Shown: piece by piece, positions 33,729-42,566 of the stretch
Position numbering within the stretch: the stretch's first letter is position 1
Layout: each line of letters starts with the position of its first letter
Notes under the pieces: generated by a model
Databases searched by the model: none
Told to the model about the DNA's origin: nothing
Seen by the model: the letters and a program-made list of their open reading frames with translations, nothing else
From: Occultella glacieicola
GTDB taxonomy: Bacteria; Actinomycetota; Actinomycetes; Actinomycetales; Beutenbergiaceae
Reading direction: 5' to 3'
Assembly (NCBI RefSeq): GCF_004353825.1
Contig: NZ_SMNA01000013.1
Location: forward strand, 90,081-154,080
Length of the DNA: 64,000 nt
Position numbers and translations under genes: made by a program

Positions 33729-34186
33729 GCGGGAGCACGGGGGCATTGCACGGTCGGTCGACCGGTCCCGGGCGCGCCGACGAGGACCATCGGCGGACTC
33801 CCACCGGCGCGGACCATCGGTGGACTCCCACCGGTGCCCGGGACCGCGGGTCGGCGACGATCCTGGTGCTCGGCATCGTCGCGTCGGCGCTGGTGCTCGC
33901 CGTGCTGCTCGGTGGCCTGGCCCGGGTCACCGGCGCGCGGGGCCTGGCGCAGGGGGCCGCCGATCTGGCCGCCATCGCCGGTGCGGAGGCAGCAGTCGGC
34001 CGTACCGGCGACCCGTGTGCGGCCGCGGCCACGGTGGCGCGACGCCATGGCGTGACGCTCGACTCCTGCGGCGTGTCGGCGGGTGGCCTGGTGACCGTCG
34101 AGGTCGGGGTCGCGGTCACGCCGCTGCCCGGATGGTCGACCAGGGCCACGGCCCAGGCCCGGGCCGGACCGGTCGGGCTCGGCTGA
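33725..34186 (+). CDS. TadG/Rv3654c-like pilus-locus protein
   Basis: A 153-residue protein with one N-proximal membrane segment (GSATILVLGIVASALVLAVL, about 43-62) and an extracytoplasmic region with two Cys that could form a disulphide (DPCAAAATV and LDSCGVS). The helicase-like Tad N-terminal family (Rv3654c) has this layout. The cytoplasmic N-terminus contains a 9-residue tandem duplication DHRRTPTGA / DHRWTPTGA. It closes the six-gene tad unit. The G-x4-E cleavage signature is absent here. Confidence 0.75.
   Translation: MSGSTGALHGRSTGPGRADEDHRRTPTGADHRWTPTGARDRGSATILVLGIVASALVLAVLLGGLARVTGARGLAQGAADLAAIAGAEAAVGRTGDPCAAAATVARRHGVTLDSCGVSAGGLVTVEVGVAVTPLPGWSTRATAQARAGPVGLG
33784..33837. 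repeat. 27-bp in-frame tandem duplication
   Basis: The units 33784-33810 and 33811-33837 differ at only two bases, both C-to-T transitions. They encode a 9-residue repeat in the cytoplasmic leader of the TadG-like protein. Confidence 0.9.
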
Positions 34187-34264
34187 GACCGGTCGCCGGC
34201 GCGTGAGCCCGCGGCGCACAAATCGCCTTGATCCCGGCTGGGTTCCGGGGCAGGGTCGCCTGCG

Positions 34265-35212
34265 ATGACCTCGACACCGAACCACGCCGACGCTCCAGGG
34301 ACGCCCGACCCGGACGGCGTCCCCGCCACCGGCGACACCGCCACGTACCCAACCGACATCGGGTCGGCCACCTCGTCGGCGAGCGGTAAGCCCGTGGACC
34401 TGGCTGGCGTCAGCGACGATGCCGCCTCCCCGGCCGACCGTTCGACCGCGGGGCAGGCAGACGGCTCCGCTCCGCCACCGGCGGGCTCGGGGACCCGGCT
34501 GACCTTCAACGCCCCGCTCTCGGCCGAGCGAGCCCTCCGGCTGGCGACCGACCTCGCCGCGACGAACCCGTCGCTGGTGGTGGACCTCGGCTGCGGGTGG
34601 GCCGAGCTTCTGCTGATGACGCTGGCCGGAGCGCGGGAGGCGCACGGGGTCGGCGTCGACACCCACGTCCCGGACCTCGCACGCGCACGGGCCACGGCTG
34701 CCGCGCGGGGACTCGCCGGCCGCGTCGACCTGGTCGACGGGGCGGCGGCGGATCACACCGAGGTGGCCGACGTCGTGTTGAACATCGGCGCGTTCCACGC
34801 CTTCGGCTCGATCCCCGAGGCCCTGACGGCACTGCGCGCGCGGGTGCGCGACGGCGGGCGGCTGCTGTTCGGGGTCGAGTACTGGGAGCACCCGCCCACT
34901 TCGACCGAGCTCGCGAACCTCTGGGAGGGCACCACCGTCGACGACTGCCCCTCGCTCGCGGACCTGGTCGATCAGGCCGTCGCCGCCGGGTTCCGCCCGA
35001 TCCGCACCGAGACCGTCACCCGGGGCGAGTGGGAGGAGTACGAGTCCGGGCACATGGCCGACCGGGAGCTCTGGCTCGCGGCCAATCCGGACCACCCCGA
35101 CGCCGAGGCGGTCCGCCACTCCCTGGACGAACAGCGCTCGATCTGGCTCCGCGGCCACCGGGACGTCCTGGGCTTCGCGTACCTGACGCTCGTGGCCGTG
35201 CGGGTACCGTAG
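34265..35212 (+). CDS. Class I SAM-dependent methyltransferase
   Basis: A 315-residue protein. About 75 N-terminal residues are Pro/Ala/Asp-rich and disordered-looking; the Rossmann methyltransferase domain follows with the SAM loop VVDLGCGWAE, an acidic ribose contact in GVGVDTH, and the motif IV region VADVVLNIGAFHAFG. The target is not recognisable, although the tail (EYESGHMADRELW) is shared by many actinobacterial SAM methyltransferases of unknown role. It is monocistronic. A shorter start within the N-terminal extension cannot be excluded. Confidence 0.82.
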   Translation: MTSTPNHADAPGTPDPDGVPATGDTATYPTDIGSATSSASGKPVDLAGVSDDAASPADRSTAGQADGSAPPPAGSGTRLTFNAPLSAERALRLATDLAATNPSLVVDLGCGWAELLLMTLAGAREAHGVGVDTHVPDLARARATAAARGLAGRVDLVDGAAADHTEVADVVLNIGAFHAFGSIPEALTALRARVRDGGRLLFGVEYWEHPPTSTELANLWEGTTVDDCPSLADLVDQAVAAGFRPIRTETVTRGEWEEYESGHMADRELWLAANPDHPDAEAVRHSLDEQRSIWLRGHRDVLGFAYLTLVAVRVP

Positions 35213-35293
35213 CCGGCGGGTGACCGAGGCCGCGCTGGCGAACCACGCGTAGGAGTCCGAACCGCAGCGCTCGCCGCGCCTGCACGAGTCGAG

Positions 35294-35324
35294 CGGTCCG
35301 CGCCGCCGGCCACGCGCCGGACCG
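35294..35324. terminator. Possible hairpin between convergent methyltransferase and VOC genes
   Basis: CGGTCCG (35294-35300) pairs with CGGACCG (35318-35324) around a GC-rich loop that can pair further. It is the best stem in the 185-bp gap; nothing else is seen there. Confidence 0.35.
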
Positions 35325-35397
35325 AACCGGACCGCCCCACCGCCGACGAGCGTCCCCGCACCGCCCGGGCCACGAGCCGGACGACCTACCGCGCGGG

Positions 35398-35793
35398 TCA
35401 GTCGTCCGCCGCGAACTCGCCGGTGAACGGGATCGGCTCGATGACGTCGACCAGGACACCGCCGGGCGCGACGACGATGAAGTGCCGCTGCCCGAAGTCC
35501 TCCGAACGGAGTTCGAGCGCGACCCGGACGTCACCACCTGCCGTGAGCCGGGCGTAGGCGTCGTCGACTTGATCCACTTCGATGTTCAGCAGAACCCCGG
35601 TGGCGGCGGTGCCGAACCCGTGGGGAATCGTCGGGTGGTCTGCGGCGACGAACGCCAGTTCCCAGGTGCCCTGGCGCAGCGAGACGTACCAGTCGGCCTC
35701 GAACACGGTCTCGAATCCGAACCGCTCCGTGAAGAACCTGGCGCTGGCGGCCACGTCCGTGCTCATCAGGACCGGGTAGCTGCTGGTGATCAT
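35398..35793 (-). CDS. VOC/glyoxalase-family protein
   Basis: A 131-residue single VOC unit (two beta-alpha-beta-beta-beta repeats): VLMSTDVAASARFFTERFGF starts the first and VDQVDDAYARLTAGGDV the second, ending GGVLVDVIEPIP. Possible metal ligands include a His in QRHFIV and a Glu near the C-terminus, but the full glyoxalase I set is not obvious, so it may be a resistance or detoxification dioxygenase-like protein. It is divergent from a TetR gene with shared operators and is probably its target. Confidence 0.88.
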   Translation of the reverse strand: MITSSYPVLMSTDVAASARFFTERFGFETVFEADWYVSLRQGTWELAFVAADHPTIPHGFGTAATGVLLNIEVDQVDDAYARLTAGGDVRVALELRSEDFGQRHFIVVAPGGVLVDVIEPIPFTGEFAADD

Positions 35794-35804
35794 GATGCCT
35801 CCAG

Positions 35805-35860
35805 TATAGATACAGACTGTATGTATAGAGTGAGGCTAGGATACGTACAGATTGTTTGTA
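35805..35860. promoter_or_regulatory. Twin TetR operators between the VOC and tetR genes
   Basis: TATAGATACAG-A-CTGTATGTATA (35805-35827) is a 23-bp dyad with one mismatch. A weaker copy centred on ACAG-A-TTGT lies at 35841-35860. The first covers the minus-strand TATACT (-10 of the VOC gene, 35808-35803) and the second adjoins TAGGAT (35837-35842) of tetR, so one repressor could silence both. Confidence 0.65.
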
Positions 35861-35872
35861 AAGGGGTTGCTG

Positions 35873-36430
35873 ATGGCGAGAGCGAGCAAGGCTCAGAGCG
35901 AGGCGACCGAGCGGCGCCTGCGCGAGGTGGCGCGCGAACTGTTCGCCGAACACGGCTATGCGGCCGTCGGGCTGGAACGCGTCGCGGAGGCAGCCGGGGT
36001 GACCCGCGGCGCGGTCTACCACCACTTCGGCGACAAACTGGGACTCTTCGCCGCCGTGCTCGCCGATGCCCACGCCGGCATCGGTGCCGCGGTTGCCGAC
36101 GCCGCTCCGGGACGGGGCTGGCAGGCCATCAAGGACGGGAGCGCGGCGTTCCTGCGGGCCGCCGTGGATCCGGGCATCCGCCGGATCGTGCTCGTGGACG
36201 GGCCCGCCGTCATCGGCTGGGAGTCCTGGCGACGGATGGACGCCGACCACTCCGCGCACCTGCTGGCCGAAGGGCTCGCCGAGCTGGACGACCTGGCCGT
36301 GGACCCCGGCGCCGCGGGTGCACTGCTCGGCGGCGCGATGAACGAGGCGGCCATCTGGATCGCCGACGGTGGCGACCCGATCCTCGCCGAGGCGGCCCTG
36401 AACCGGATGATCGACGCGCTCCGCCGCTGA
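35873..36430 (+). CDS. TetR-family repressor
   Basis: A 185-residue regulator with an N-terminal helix-turn-helix (about 30-50, VAEAAGVTRGAVYHHFGDKLGLF) and a C-terminal ligand domain resembling TetR_C group proteins (SAAFLRAAVDPGIRRIVLVDGPAVIGWESWR). ATG 35873 follows AAGGGG with 6-nt spacing. The twin dyads in the shared promoter suggest it represses itself and the VOC gene. The ligand is unknown; the VRDGPAVLGW-like block occurs in regulators of drug or aromatic-compound resistance. Confidence 0.9.
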   Translation: MARASKAQSEATERRLREVARELFAEHGYAAVGLERVAEAAGVTRGAVYHHFGDKLGLFAAVLADAHAGIGAAVADAAPGRGWQAIKDGSAAFLRAAVDPGIRRIVLVDGPAVIGWESWRRMDADHSAHLLAEGLAELDDLAVDPGAAGALLGGAMNEAAIWIADGGDPILAEAALNRMIDALRR

Positions 36431-36539
36431 GCACGGACCCCAACACCCGATCACGGTGCCGGCCCGTTCGGACCCCGGCTACGCGCGTGGTCCGACGCGG
36501 ATCGGCACCGCTGTCGGACGGTCCTGAGACACTGATCGC

Positions 36540-39011
36540 ATGACCGATCGGGACACGCTGGAAGTGCTCCTGACCGGTCGCCGTGAACGGGACAGTCTCC
36601 GACACGTCGAACGGATCCCGGCCCGTGCCGGGCGCACCGCCGCGTGGCCGCAGTGGGCGGACCCGGACCTGGTGGCCGCCTACCGTGCCCGCGGCGTCGC
36701 CGAGCCCTGGGTGCACCAGGTGGAGGCCGCCGAGGCCGCCTGGGCCGGTGACCACGTGGTGCTCGCGACGTCCACGGGGTCCGGCAAGTCGCTGGCCGGC
36801 TGGCTCCCGGCGATCACGGCGATCCGCGCCCAGACCCCCGGCACCAGGATCTCCACGATCACCCGCCGCCCCAGCGTGCTCTACCTCAGCCCCACCAAGG
36901 CGCTGGCGGCCGACCAGCTGCACGGGCTGACCGAGCTGCTCCGCGCCGGCGGGATCCGGGACGTCCGCGCCGTCACCTGTGACGGCGACACCCCGCTGAA
37001 CGAGCGCGACTGGGCCCGTGACTACGCCGACATCGTCCTGACCAACCCGGACTTCCTGCACTTCTCCATGCTCAGTGGCCACAAGCGCTGGCAGCGTCTG
37101 CTGCGGGGGCTGCGGTACATCGTCGTGGACGAGTGTCATGCCTACCGGGGGGTGCTCGGCGCGCACGTCTCGCTGGTGCTGCGCCGGCTGCTGCGCCTCG
37201 CCGAACACTACGGGGCGAGCCCGACGGCGATCCTGGCGTCGGCCACCACGGGGGAGCCGGAGACGACGGCGGCCCGCCTGCTCGGCGTGGACGTCGCCTC
37301 CGTGCACGCCGTCACCGAGGACGCCTCCCCGGCCGGCCGGCGCACCATCGCGCTCTGGATGCCGCCGCTGCTCACCGACACCACGGACGTCGGCGAGGAC
37401 GACTTCGTCGACCAGGACCCCCCACCGGGGGTGCCGACCGGCGCCCCCGAGGACGGCCCGCGGCGCTCGGCCCTGTCGGAGACCGCGGACCTGCTCACCG
37501 ACCTGGTCCGGACCCGACGCCGCACCCTGGCGTTCGTGCGCTCGCGGATCGGTGCCGAGGTGATCGCGGACCACACCCGGGACCGGCTCGGCCGGCGGTG
37601 GCGGCCGCCCGGTTCAGATTCGGGCCCCGACGGCGGTGCGAGCGGTACGACCCCAGCGGACGGTACGAACCCGGAGGACCTGGCCGACCGGGTCGCCGCC
37701 TACCGTGGTGGCTACCTGCCCGAGGAGCGCCGCGAGCTCGAGGCCGCACTGCGCACCGGTGACCTGCTCGCGCTCGCCTCCACGAACGCCCTCGAACTCG
37801 GGGTGGACATCTCCGGCCTGGACGCGGTCCTGATCGCTGGCTGGCCGGGCACCCGGGTGTCGCTGTGGCAGCAGGTCGGCCGGGCCGGCCGGGCCGGGGC
37901 CGAGGGGCTGGCCGTGCTCATCGCCAGTGACGACCCGCTCGACTCCTACCTGGTCCATCACCCGGAGGCGATCTTCGGGGTCGGCGTCGAGGCGACGGCG
38001 TTCGACCCGACCAATCCCTATGTGCTCGCGCCGCATCTGTGCGCGGCGGCCGCCGAGCTCCCGCTGACCGAAGGCGACCTGGCCCGGTTCGGTCTCGCCG
38101 ACGCCGCGCTGCCAGACGAGCTCGTCGCTCGCGGGCTGCTCCGCAAGCGGCCCGGGGGCTGGTACTGGAACTACGCCAGGCCCGAGCATCCCGCCGGGCT
38201 GACCGATCTGCGCGGTGGCAGCGACGCCCAGGTCCAGGTGGTCGAGGAGGGCACCGGCCGGGTGCTCGGCACCGTCGACGGCGACCGCGCCGACGCCACC
38301 GTGCACGAGGGGGCCGTGTACACACACCAGGGCCGCACCTACCGGGTCGAGCACTACGGTGACGACGTCGCTCTGGTCACCGCCCAGCGGCTCGGCTACC
38401 GCACCCGGGCCCGCTCGGACACCCACGTCCGGATCGTCGGCACGGACGCGGAGCAGCGGTGGGGACCGTTCCGGTGGAACTACGGCCACCTCGAGGTGAC
38501 CGCCCGCGTGAACGGCTACGACCGGCGCCGGCTCCCCGGTATGGAGATCATCGCGTCCTACCCGCTGGACCTGCCCGAGCGCACCCTGCACACCACCGGC
38601 ACCTGGTGGCACGTGGACGCCTCGGTGCTCGCCGAGTCGGGCGTCGGCCCCGGCGACCTGCCCGGGGCACTGCACGCCGCCGAGCACGCCGCGATCGGTC
38701 TGCTCCCGCTCATCGCCACCTGCGACCGGTGGGACGTCGGCGGGCTCTCGACGGCGGTCCACGCCGACACGTTCGAGCCCACCGTGTTCGTCTACGACGG
38801 GTTCCCCGGCGGAGCCGGGTTCGCTCAGCGCGGCTTCACGGCGGCCCGCACCTGGATCGCGGCCACCCGGGACGCCGTCGCGTCGTGCCCCTGCGCGACC
38901 GGATGCCCGAGTTGCGTGCAGTCGCCCAAGTGCGGGAACAACAACAATCCCCTCGACAAGGCCGGGGCCCTCATCGTCCTCGGACTGCTCCTCGAGCACG
39001 CGCCGGGTTGA
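36540..39011 (+). CDS. DEAD/DEAH-box DNA helicase with DUF1998/MZB zinc domain (MrfA/YprA-like, Rv3649-type)
   Basis: An 823-residue superfamily 2 helicase. RecA domain 1 holds Walker A STGSGKSL (about 78-85) and the DEAH-variant [10 protein letters not shown]; domain 2 holds [17 protein letters not shown] and [10 protein letters not shown]. The C-terminal domain carries four cysteines in [17 protein letters not shown], the metal site of the DUF1998/MZB region. In Bacillus subtilis the relative MrfA takes part in repair of mitomycin C damage with an exonuclease partner. No such nuclease is adjacent here. The Gly/Asp-rich linker near 355-380 is not conserved-looking. Confidence 0.92.
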   Translation: MTDRDTLEVLLTGRRERDSLRHVERIPARAGRTAAWPQWADPDLVAAYRARGVAEPWVHQVEAAEAAWAGDHVVLATSTGSGKSLAGWLPAITAIRAQTPGTRISTITRRPSVLYLSPTKALAADQLHGLTELLRAGGIRDVRAVTCDGDTPLNERDWARDYADIVLTNPDFLHFSMLSGHKRWQRLLRGLRYIVVDECHAYRGVLGAHVSLVLRRLLRLAEHYGASPTAILASATTGEPETTAARLLGVDVASVHAVTEDASPAGRRTIALWMPPLLTDTTDVGEDDFVDQDPPPGVPTGAPEDGPRRSALSETADLLTDLVRTRRRTLAFVRSRIGAEVIADHTRDRLGRRWRPPGSDSGPDGGASGTTPADGTNPEDLADRVAAYRGGYLPEERRELEAALRTGDLLALASTNALELGVDISGLDAVLIAGWPGTRVSLWQQVGRAGRAGAEGLAVLIASDDPLDSYLVHHPEAIFGVGVEATAFDPTNPYVLAPHLCAAAAELPLTEGDLARFGLADAALPDELVARGLLRKRPGGWYWNYARPEHPAGLTDLRGGSDAQVQVVEEGTGRVLGTVDGDRADATVHEGAVYTHQGRTYRVEHYGDDVALVTAQRLGYRTRARSDTHVRIVGTDAEQRWGPFRWNYGHLEVTARVNGYDRRRLPGMEIIASYPLDLPERTLHTTGTWWHVDASVLAESGVGPGDLPGALHAAEHAAIGLLPLIATCDRWDVGGLSTAVHADTFEPTVFVYDGFPGGAGFAQRGFTAARTWIAATRDAVASCPCATGCPSCVQSPKCGNNNNPLDKAGALIVLGLLLEHAPG

Positions 39012-39037
39012 TCTGGTCCGGCGCCCTCGCGGATGGC

Positions 39038-39043
39038 TACCGT
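39038..39043 (+). promoter_or_regulatory. Leaderless-type -10 element of nadE
   Basis: TACCGT fits TANNNT and ends 6 nt before the GTG at 39050, placing the transcript start on or beside the start codon. No ribosome-binding site precedes the GTG. Confidence 0.5.
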
Positions 39044-39049
39044 GGGCGG

Positions 39050-39907
39050 GTGACCACCACGCGGACCCGCCGGCTCTCGCACACCCAGCAGCGCATCATC
39101 GACGAACTCGGCGTGCCCGCCGACTTCGATGCCGTGACCGAGACCGAGCGGCGGGTCGAGTTCCTCGCCGAGTACCTGCGCCGCACCGGTGCCGCCGGCT
39201 ACGTCCTCGGGATCAGCGGCGGGGTGGACTCCACGACCGGCGGTCGCCTCGCGCAGTTGGCCGTCGAGCGGCTCCGGGGCGAGGGCCGCGAGGCCGCGTT
39301 CGTCGCGGTCCGGCTGCCCTACCAGGTGCAGGCGGACGAGGCGGACGCTCAGGTGGCGATCGCCTTCGTCGGGGCGGACGAGGTACTCACGGTGAACATC
39401 GCCGAACCCACCGACACCATGGTCGCCGCGGTCCGTGCCGGCGGCGTCACCGCCCCCAGCGACGCCGCGGCCGACTTCGTCAAGGGCAACGTCAAGGCAC
39501 GTCAGCGGATGATCGCCCAGTACACGGTCGCGGGCGCCCGGAACCTGCTCGTCATCGGCACCGACCACGCCGCCGAGGCCGTCACCGGCTTCTACACCAA
39601 GTACGGCGACGGTGCCTGCGACCTGACCCCCCTCGCCGGGCTCACGAAGCGACGGGTCCGGGCGATCGCCGCGCACCTGGGTGCCCCGGCGACCCTGGTC
39701 GCCAAGATCCCGACGGCGGACCTCGAGGACGGCAAGCCGGGCAACCCGGACGAGGTTGCCCTCGGCGTCACCTACGAGGCGATCGACACCTACCTCGAGG
39801 GCGGCGAGGTCGCCGACGTCGACCGCGAGACGATCGAGGGTGCGTTCGCACGGACCGCCCACAAGCGGGCGATGCCGGTCACCCCGGACGACCTCGACCG
39901 CGGCTGA
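39050..39907 (+). CDS. nadE: NH3-dependent NAD(+) synthetase
   Basis: A 285-residue enzyme that amidates nicotinic acid adenine dinucleotide to NAD. The PP-loop [12 protein letters not shown] lies near residues 49-60; [40 protein letters not shown] and [14 protein letters not shown] are family blocks. It lacks the glutaminase domain of the Gln-dependent form, so ammonia is used directly. It has the length of E. coli NadE. It starts 38 bp after the helicase stop. Confidence 0.94.
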   Translation: MTTTRTRRLSHTQQRIIDELGVPADFDAVTETERRVEFLAEYLRRTGAAGYVLGISGGVDSTTGGRLAQLAVERLRGEGREAAFVAVRLPYQVQADEADAQVAIAFVGADEVLTVNIAEPTDTMVAAVRAGGVTAPSDAAADFVKGNVKARQRMIAQYTVAGARNLLVIGTDHAAEAVTGFYTKYGDGACDLTPLAGLTKRRVRAIAAHLGAPATLVAKIPTADLEDGKPGNPDEVALGVTYEAIDTYLEGGEVADVDRETIEGAFARTAHKRAMPVTPDDLDRG

Positions 39908-39995
39908 GACGCCGCTGGGATCGGGGGCCGTCCGGGTCGACCAGATCGGCCGGCCGGCTCACGGTCCCGAATCCTCGCGGTCCCGACGCCTCCAC

Positions 39996-40805
39996 TCAGC
40001 CGCGGTCGAAGAGACCGTCGACGTTCGGCAGTTCCTGGAACCCTGTGAACGTCCCGTTCTCGGCGATCTCCCGGGCGACGCCGAGGAACGCGCCCCAGGC
40101 GGCGCGGGCGAGGGTGCCGCCGATGCTGATCCGCCGCACGCCCAGCGAGGCCGCCTGTTCGACGGTGATGAACGGGGCGTTGATCAACAGGTTCACCGGC
40201 TTCGGAGCCGCGGCGGCGACGACCGCCTCGATGTCCGCGACCGAGCTGATCCGGGGGGCGTACAGACAGTCGGCACCCGCCTCGGCGTAGGCGCGCAGGC
40301 GGCGCACGGTCTCGGCGATGTCCGGTCGCCCGACCACGAAGCCCTCCGACCGCGCCGTCAGCAGCACCCCGGAGCCGCTCGCGTCGATCGCCCCCCGGGC
40401 CGCGCGGACCCGTTCGACCGACAACTCGAACGGCAGCAGTGGCTCGTCCGGGTCGTGGGAGGAGTCCTCGATGGACAGGCCGGCGACACCGGTCTCGACG
40501 GCGCGGCCGACGTTCGCGGCGACCTGCGCGGGATCGACGGCGTACCCGCCCTCGAAGTCGGCGTTCACCGGGAGTTCGACCGCCTCGACGATCTCACGCA
40601 GGTGATCGAGCACTCGGTCGAGTCCGACCTTGGTGTCCGCCCGACCGCGGGTCCACGCGAACCCCGAACTCGTGGTCGCCAACGCCGGGAAGCCGAACCC
40701 TTCCAGCGCCCGCGCGGTCCCGGGATCCCACGGGTTGGGCATCACGAAGCAGCCGCCGGAGTGCAGGCGGTGGAACACGGCGATGCGATCGGCCCGGATA
40801 CCCAT
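39996..40805 (-). CDS. Isocitrate lyase/PEP mutase-family enzyme
   Basis: A 269-residue TIM-barrel protein. FVMPNPWDPGTARALEGFGF, NADFEGGYA (metal-binding acidic residue) and the SIEDS strand place it in the PEP phosphonomutase/oxaloacetate-hydrolase branch. The KRCGH catalytic loop of lyases is absent, unlike PrpB in the same window. ATG 40805 follows GAGGTG with good spacing, and the longer frame to 40883 has no support. The exact reaction (C-C or P-C bond chemistry on an oxaloacetate-like substrate) is unknown. Confidence 0.87.
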   Translation of the reverse strand: MGIRADRIAVFHRLHSGGCFVMPNPWDPGTARALEGFGFPALATTSSGFAWTRGRADTKVGLDRVLDHLREIVEAVELPVNADFEGGYAVDPAQVAANVGRAVETGVAGLSIEDSSHDPDEPLLPFELSVERVRAARGAIDASGSGVLLTARSEGFVVGRPDIAETVRRLRAYAEAGADCLYAPRISSVADIEAVVAAAAPKPVNLLINAPFITVEQAASLGVRRISIGGTLARAAWGAFLGVAREIAENGTFTGFQELPNVDGLFDRG

Positions 40806-40889
40806 GGCGACACCTCGAGTGCGAATCGGCTTGGGCCGGGATTCTACTCCGCGGGGCGGGTGCGCGCGGGCTTCGTCAGCCACCTCGGG

Positions 40890-42566
40890 TCAGCCCACGT
40901 CGACTCCGACCAGGGCCACCGCACCCCCGACGACGTCGATCCGCAGACTGGTGGGGCCGGGAGCGGCGGGCGCCGACCCCCGCCACGAGGTCCCGGTCCA
41001 GCCGCCGGGCACCGGGGCGTCGCCGAGCCGAACGGCCACGATGCCCGACGGCGTGGGGCACTCGGTCCGGAGGGTCACCGTGATCGTCGGTGCGTGCACG
41101 TCGGGGCCGCCGACGTGCAGGTCGTAGGCAACGTGCTGACCCGTGACCAGGTGCACGGTGAAGATGCCCGCCCGGGCGCGTTCACCGGGGTCCGCGGCGA
41201 ACGGGTTCACGCCGGGCTCGCCGCCTGAGTACCGGACCGTCACCGACGCGCCCGCCCACGGTTCGCCCGTCGTCCCGGCGGATGTCTCGGCGCCGGTGAA
41301 CGCGTAGGCGGGCAGCGCGAGCGGGGCACGGTGCAGCAGGGCCGCGATCACCTCGCCGTGCCAGGTGCAGTTCGCCAGCCGCACGGCCTCGACCAGAGCG
41401 AGCAGCGTTGCCCAGGCGGCCTCGCCGTCGGGCCGGCTCCCGGTGCCGTCCACGTACGCGAGGACCGCGTCCCACCCGGGCGGCGGCACCACCACGGCGG
41501 GGGAGTGCGGGTTGTCGACCTTCTTCCAGGTCCAGAAGTTCCAGCCGATGCCCTCGGCCGTGTAGAGCCCGAACGCGGCGGCGAGCCAGTCGGTGCCGTT
41601 CTCACCACCCTCGCCCATGTAGATCGGCAGGCCGAGGCGGTCCCGGACCTCGAGGTAGCGGGCGATCCCGGCCCGGTCCGGCGTGGCCCAGTACCGGTGG
41701 AACTGGATCGCGGAGTTCGCGTCCCAGACCTCCGTGAAGATGGCCACGTCGCTGGCCCAGTGCGTGCCCTCGTACATGATCAGGTGGTCGGGGTCGATCG
41801 CGCGGATCGTCGCGGTGAGGTCGCGGTACAGGGCGACCAGGTCGGCGGCGTGGTCGACCGCATGCTCGTTCGGCAGCGGTTCGTTGAGCAGGTCATAGGC
41901 GGCGACGACCGGTTCGCCCGCGTACCGGCGGGCCAGCTCGGCCCACAGCGACACGGTCAGGGCGCGGTAGGCCGGGTCGGTGAACAGCTCCGGCCGCCCG
42001 CGCGGCGAGTCGTCGATGTTCGTGCCGGTCTGCCCGCCGGGCGCACCGTGCAGGTCCAGGACCACGTGCAGGCCGTGGCTGCGGCACCAGTCGATGCAGT
42101 CGTCCAGGAGGGCGAACCCGCCGGCGAGGAACCCGCCGGTCTCGTCCATCACCACCCGGGAGTTGATCGGCAGGCGCACATGGTCGAAGCCCTGCGCGGC
42201 GATCTCGGCCACGTCGGCCTCGGTGAAGAACGTTGCCCGCCACCGGCTCCAGAAGTCGGCGGCCCGGTCCGCGCCGACGAGGTCGGCGAACAGGGTCTCG
42301 ATCTCCCGTGGCGACTGCGCGGGCACGCCGGTGCCAGGTGACCCACCGGGCCGGAAACCCCACATGTAGCCCTCGGGCAGCAGCCAGGTACCGATCCCGA
42401 CCCCGCGCTCGAGCGCGGGGGCGCCGGTGGCGTCCACGATCCTGGTGCCCGCCCGGCGCACGAACCCGCGCGTCGGCGCGGCCGGACGGGTGTCGGTGAC
42501 CGGGCTCAGGGGCGTCCGGGTGGCGGGCGCCGCAGGGGCCGCCGTGCCGGGGGCGGTGGACGTCAT
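40890..42566 (-). CDS. Glycoside hydrolase family 5-like beta-glycosidase, intracellular
   Basis: A 558-residue (beta/alpha)8 hydrolase. The GH5 acid/base is Glu229 in DLLNEP and the nucleophile Glu319 in YMGEGGENG; the barrel also shows HVRLPINS and VVLDLHGAPGGQ, typical of exo-1,3-glucanase-like GH5 enzymes. A C-terminal beta-sandwich (about 440-555) follows. There is no signal peptide, so it acts on imported oligosaccharides. Its start overlaps the GH3 stop (ATGA), so GH3 and GH5 are translated as a pair. Confidence 0.88.
   Translation of the reverse strand: MTSTAPGTAAPAAPATRTPLSPVTDTRPAAPTRGFVRRAGTRIVDATGAPALERGVGIGTWLLPEGYMWGFRPGGSPGTGVPAQSPREIETLFADLVGADRAADFWSRWRATFFTEADVAEIAAQGFDHVRLPINSRVVMDETGGFLAGGFALLDDCIDWCRSHGLHVVLDLHGAPGGQTGTNIDDSPRGRPELFTDPAYRALTVSLWAELARRYAGEPVVAAYDLLNEPLPNEHAVDHAADLVALYRDLTATIRAIDPDHLIMYEGTHWASDVAIFTEVWDANSAIQFHRYWATPDRAGIARYLEVRDRLGLPIYMGEGGENGTDWLAAAFGLYTAEGIGWNFWTWKKVDNPHSPAVVVPPPGWDAVLAYVDGTGSRPDGEAAWATLLALVEAVRLANCTWHGEVIAALLHRAPLALPAYAFTGAETSAGTTGEPWAGASVTVRYSGGEPGVNPFAADPGERARAGIFTVHLVTGQHVAYDLHVGGPDVHAPTITVTLRTECPTPSGIVAVRLGDAPVPGGWTGTSWRGSAPAAPGPTSLRIDVVGGAVALVGVDVG

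Noticed and set aside
39996..40805. Second prpB (methylisocitrate lyase)
   Set aside because: The KRCGH catalytic loop required for lyase activity is absent, and it lies far from the prp operon.
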